DNA of 64,000 bases from Carya illinoinensis (lineage: Eukaryota > Streptophyta > Magnoliopsida > Fagales > Juglandaceae), in NCBI RefSeq assembly GCF_018687715.1, contig NC_056755.1:24621001-24685000 (forward strand). Direction: 5' to 3'. The position numbers were made by a program, and so were the translations under genes. The notes beneath the pieces were generated by a model. It did no database searches, was not told where the DNA came from, and saw only the letters and a list, made by a program, of their open reading frames with translations. Shown here one piece after another: positions 62,261 to 64,000 of this stretch (positions are counted from its first letter, which is position 1; each line of letters begins with the position of its first letter).

Positions 62261-63691
62261 ATTCACTCTTAGATTGATAAAGAACAAGAATAGAAGTCGT
62301 AAGGTCCACATATATAAGGTAAGAAAGAATTAAAAAGGAAATTAACCTGGCAACACGGTTTAGAGATGACTATTGACTTGTGAGTTGATTAATGCCCTCA
62401 ACTCAAGTTAGAAGCTCAACCATGGTGAGATGAGAACATGTGGGGCGTGTGGCACTTCTTTGGCTTGAGGGAAACCGTTTGTATGCTGAATGGGGCCTAC
62501 AATTGGAACAGTGATAGAAAAGATAGGTTTATTCGAGTGAATTCGTTCAGTGCTAGAAATGACCTGTAAGGCTTTAATCATGGACGCATTTGATGAGATT
62601 TCCCTTGAGAAAATGGTGTAAACGGCGTTGGCTTTGGGCCGATTAGTTACAATGCACATGGAGGTGCGCGTAGGGGGCGATTGGCTGTGACTTGTCTGTT
62701 CCATTGACATTCCTTTTGTCGAAATGTGCTGGATCAAGTGTATTCTTCAAATTCACTCTATGAAGGATGAACAACAACAATTAAATTTGTAAGGCTCATT
62801 TAGAAAAGGTGAGATAGAATTAAAAGGGCAATTATGTTCAAAACAAGGTTTTGTGATGACTAATCACTTGTGAGTTGATTAATGCCCTCAACTTTATTCA
62901 GAAACCTAACAATGGTGGAATGAGAACTTTAGGGCCGTGTGGCACATCCTAGGCTCGAGGAAAACCAATGGCTTGGCGTATGTGCGCAAGAATTCATGAA
63001 AAGACGGTTTTCTTCGAGCCAATTCGTCCAACGCCTGAAACGAACCAGGAGTGTTAATGAGGGATGGATGTGATGTTAGATTGCCCTTGAGAAAATGGTT
63101 TAAGAGGCTTTGGGCTGATTAGTTCCAATGCACATGCAGGTGCACCTACGTGGGATTGTATTCCATCTATTGAAATGTGTTGGATCAATTCTAATCCACT
63201 AATTCACTCTATGAATGATGAGAAACAACAATAAAAGTCATAAGGTCCGTATAAAAAATGCGAGAATGAATTAATAAGAAAATTAAGCTCAAAACATCGT
63301 TTAGAGACGACTAATCACCTGTAAGTTTGTTAATGCCGTCAACTTAAATTAAAACCTTCACAATGGCAGGTTGTGGTCATGAAGGACATGTGTCACTTCT
63401 TGGGCTCGATGGAAACCGATGGTGGGGCTTATGTGGGCTGCGATTGGAAGAACGAAAGAAAAGGCGGGTTTGTTCGGGGCCAATTCGTCCATTTCTAGTA
63501 GTGAGCTGGAAGGGTTAAGGTGGGAGGCATTTCATGAGATTTCACTTGAGAAAATAATATAAAAGGCATGGGTTAGGGGCTGATTAGTTGCAATGCACAT
63601 GGATGTGCACCAAGGTGGCGATTGGCGGGGACTTGGGCGTTGGAATGACATTCCTTCAACGGAAATGTCGTGGATCAATTCCAATCCACTA
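62261..63691. repeat. HOR unit U43 (1431 bp)
   Basis: A 62261-62750, B 62751-63201 (451), C 63202-63691. Many private changes: GAGTGAATTCG, GACCTGTAAG, AAACGGCG, GTTACAATG and TAGGGGGCG in A; AATGGCTTGG and GATGTTAGATTG in B; AAAATGCGAG and CTAGTAGTGAG in C. Confidence 0.95.
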
Positions 63692-64000
63692 ATTCACTCT
63701 TAGATTGATAAAGAACAAGAATAGAAGTCGTAAGGTCCACATATATAAGCTAAGAAAGAATTAAAAAGGAAATTAACCTGAAAACACGGTTTAGAGATGA
63801 CTATTGACTTGTGAGTTGATTAATGCCCTCAACTCAAGTTAGAAGCTCAACCATGGTGAGATGAGAACATGTGGGGCGTGTGGCACTTCTTTGGCTTGAG
63901 GGAAACCGTTTGTATGCTGAATGGGGCCTACAATTGGAACAGTGATAGAAAAGATAGGTTTATTCGAGTCAATTCGTTCAGTGCTAGAAATGAGCTGTAA
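63692..64000. repeat. Partial A monomer at the right window edge
   Basis: The first 309 bp of an A monomer, cut by the window end. It has AATGGGGCCTAC, as in U43 A. The array continues past the window. Confidence 0.93.

Larger units (their letters stand above)
1..64000. repeat. Satellite DNA array with three-monomer higher-order repeat (A-B-C, 1437/1431 bp)
   Basis: Head-to-tail copies fill the window except for the LTR at 5436-7671. Monomers A, B and C share many blocks in the same order: ATTCACTCT at the start, an AACAACAA run (B and C; degenerate in A), GATGACTAATCAC-type core, GTTGATTAATGCCCTCAAC, TGTGGCAC, CCAATTCGTCCA, TTGAGAAAAT, GATTAGTTGCAATGCACATG, and GGATCAA near the end. They therefore derive from one ancestral monomer of about 490 bp. 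Same-class monomers in different units differ at only a few positions, while A, B and C differ strongly from each other, which is the signature of a higher-order repeat. No gene is seen in the array. The chromosomal location (centromeric, pericentromeric or subtelomeric) cannot be told from sequence alone. Confidence 0.97.

Noticed and set aside
1..64000. CRISPR array or bacterial repeat system
   Set aside because: The repeat period is hundreds of bases with no short repeat/unique spacer alternation, and there are no cas-like genes. The organisation is that of eukaryotic satellite DNA.
1..64000. Ribosomal DNA or 5S gene tandem array
   Set aside because: No stretch resembles conserved rRNA cores or 5S control elements. 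Copies differ too much between A, B and C for a functional RNA gene.

Overview
The window is almost entirely one long tandem array of non-coding satellite DNA, interrupted once by an apparent solo LTR of a retrotransposon. I see no convincing protein-coding gene, tRNA, rRNA or CRISPR. The sequence has the features of nuclear heterochromatin from a eukaryote, most likely a flowering plant: a large satellite monomer with higher-order organisation, moderately AT-rich composition, and a 2.2-kb LTR whose 5' end looks like those of plant Ty3/gypsy Tat/Ogre/Athila-type elements (recognised by eye, not by search). The species cannot be named from the sequence alone.

Layout. The basic monomer is about 490 bp and occurs as three diverged classes, called A (490 bp), B (457 or 451 bp) and C (490 bp). 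Each starts at a recognisable ATTCACTCT box, and they follow one another head to tail as A-B-C. A+B+C makes a higher-order repeat (HOR) of 1437 bp, or 1431 bp where B carries a 6-bp deletion. I place 43 complete HOR units (U1-U43) between 275 and 63691, flanked by a partial C (1-274) and a partial A (63692-64000). All are in the same orientation. Unit coordinates were read by eye from the ATTCAC box and should be good to about a base.

Region by region. 1-4549: units with several private lesions, including a 31-bp deletion in C of U1. 4550-8226: U4, whose B monomer is split by the LTR at 5436-7671 with the 5-bp duplication CAGGT. 8227-26 kb: mostly 1437-bp units with scattered private changes, plus a local duplication (U9 C to U11 A). 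26.4-37.4 kb: a block that repeats with a 7185-bp (five-HOR) period. 36.9-64 kb: a more homogeneous domain dominated by the 1431-bp form. It contains an apparently identical 1430-bp tandem duplication (46026-48885), a roughly 2.9-kb block copied 11452 bp away, a 1.4-kb block copied 17182 bp away, and one 980-bp unit (U42) lacking B.

Interpretation. Many short open frames recur once per HOR on both strands. They are explained by copy homogenisation, not by genes. The main biological content is the record of unequal exchange and conversion in the array, and the LTR insertion inside a conserved 16-bp palindromic site that all three monomer classes carry at the same position.
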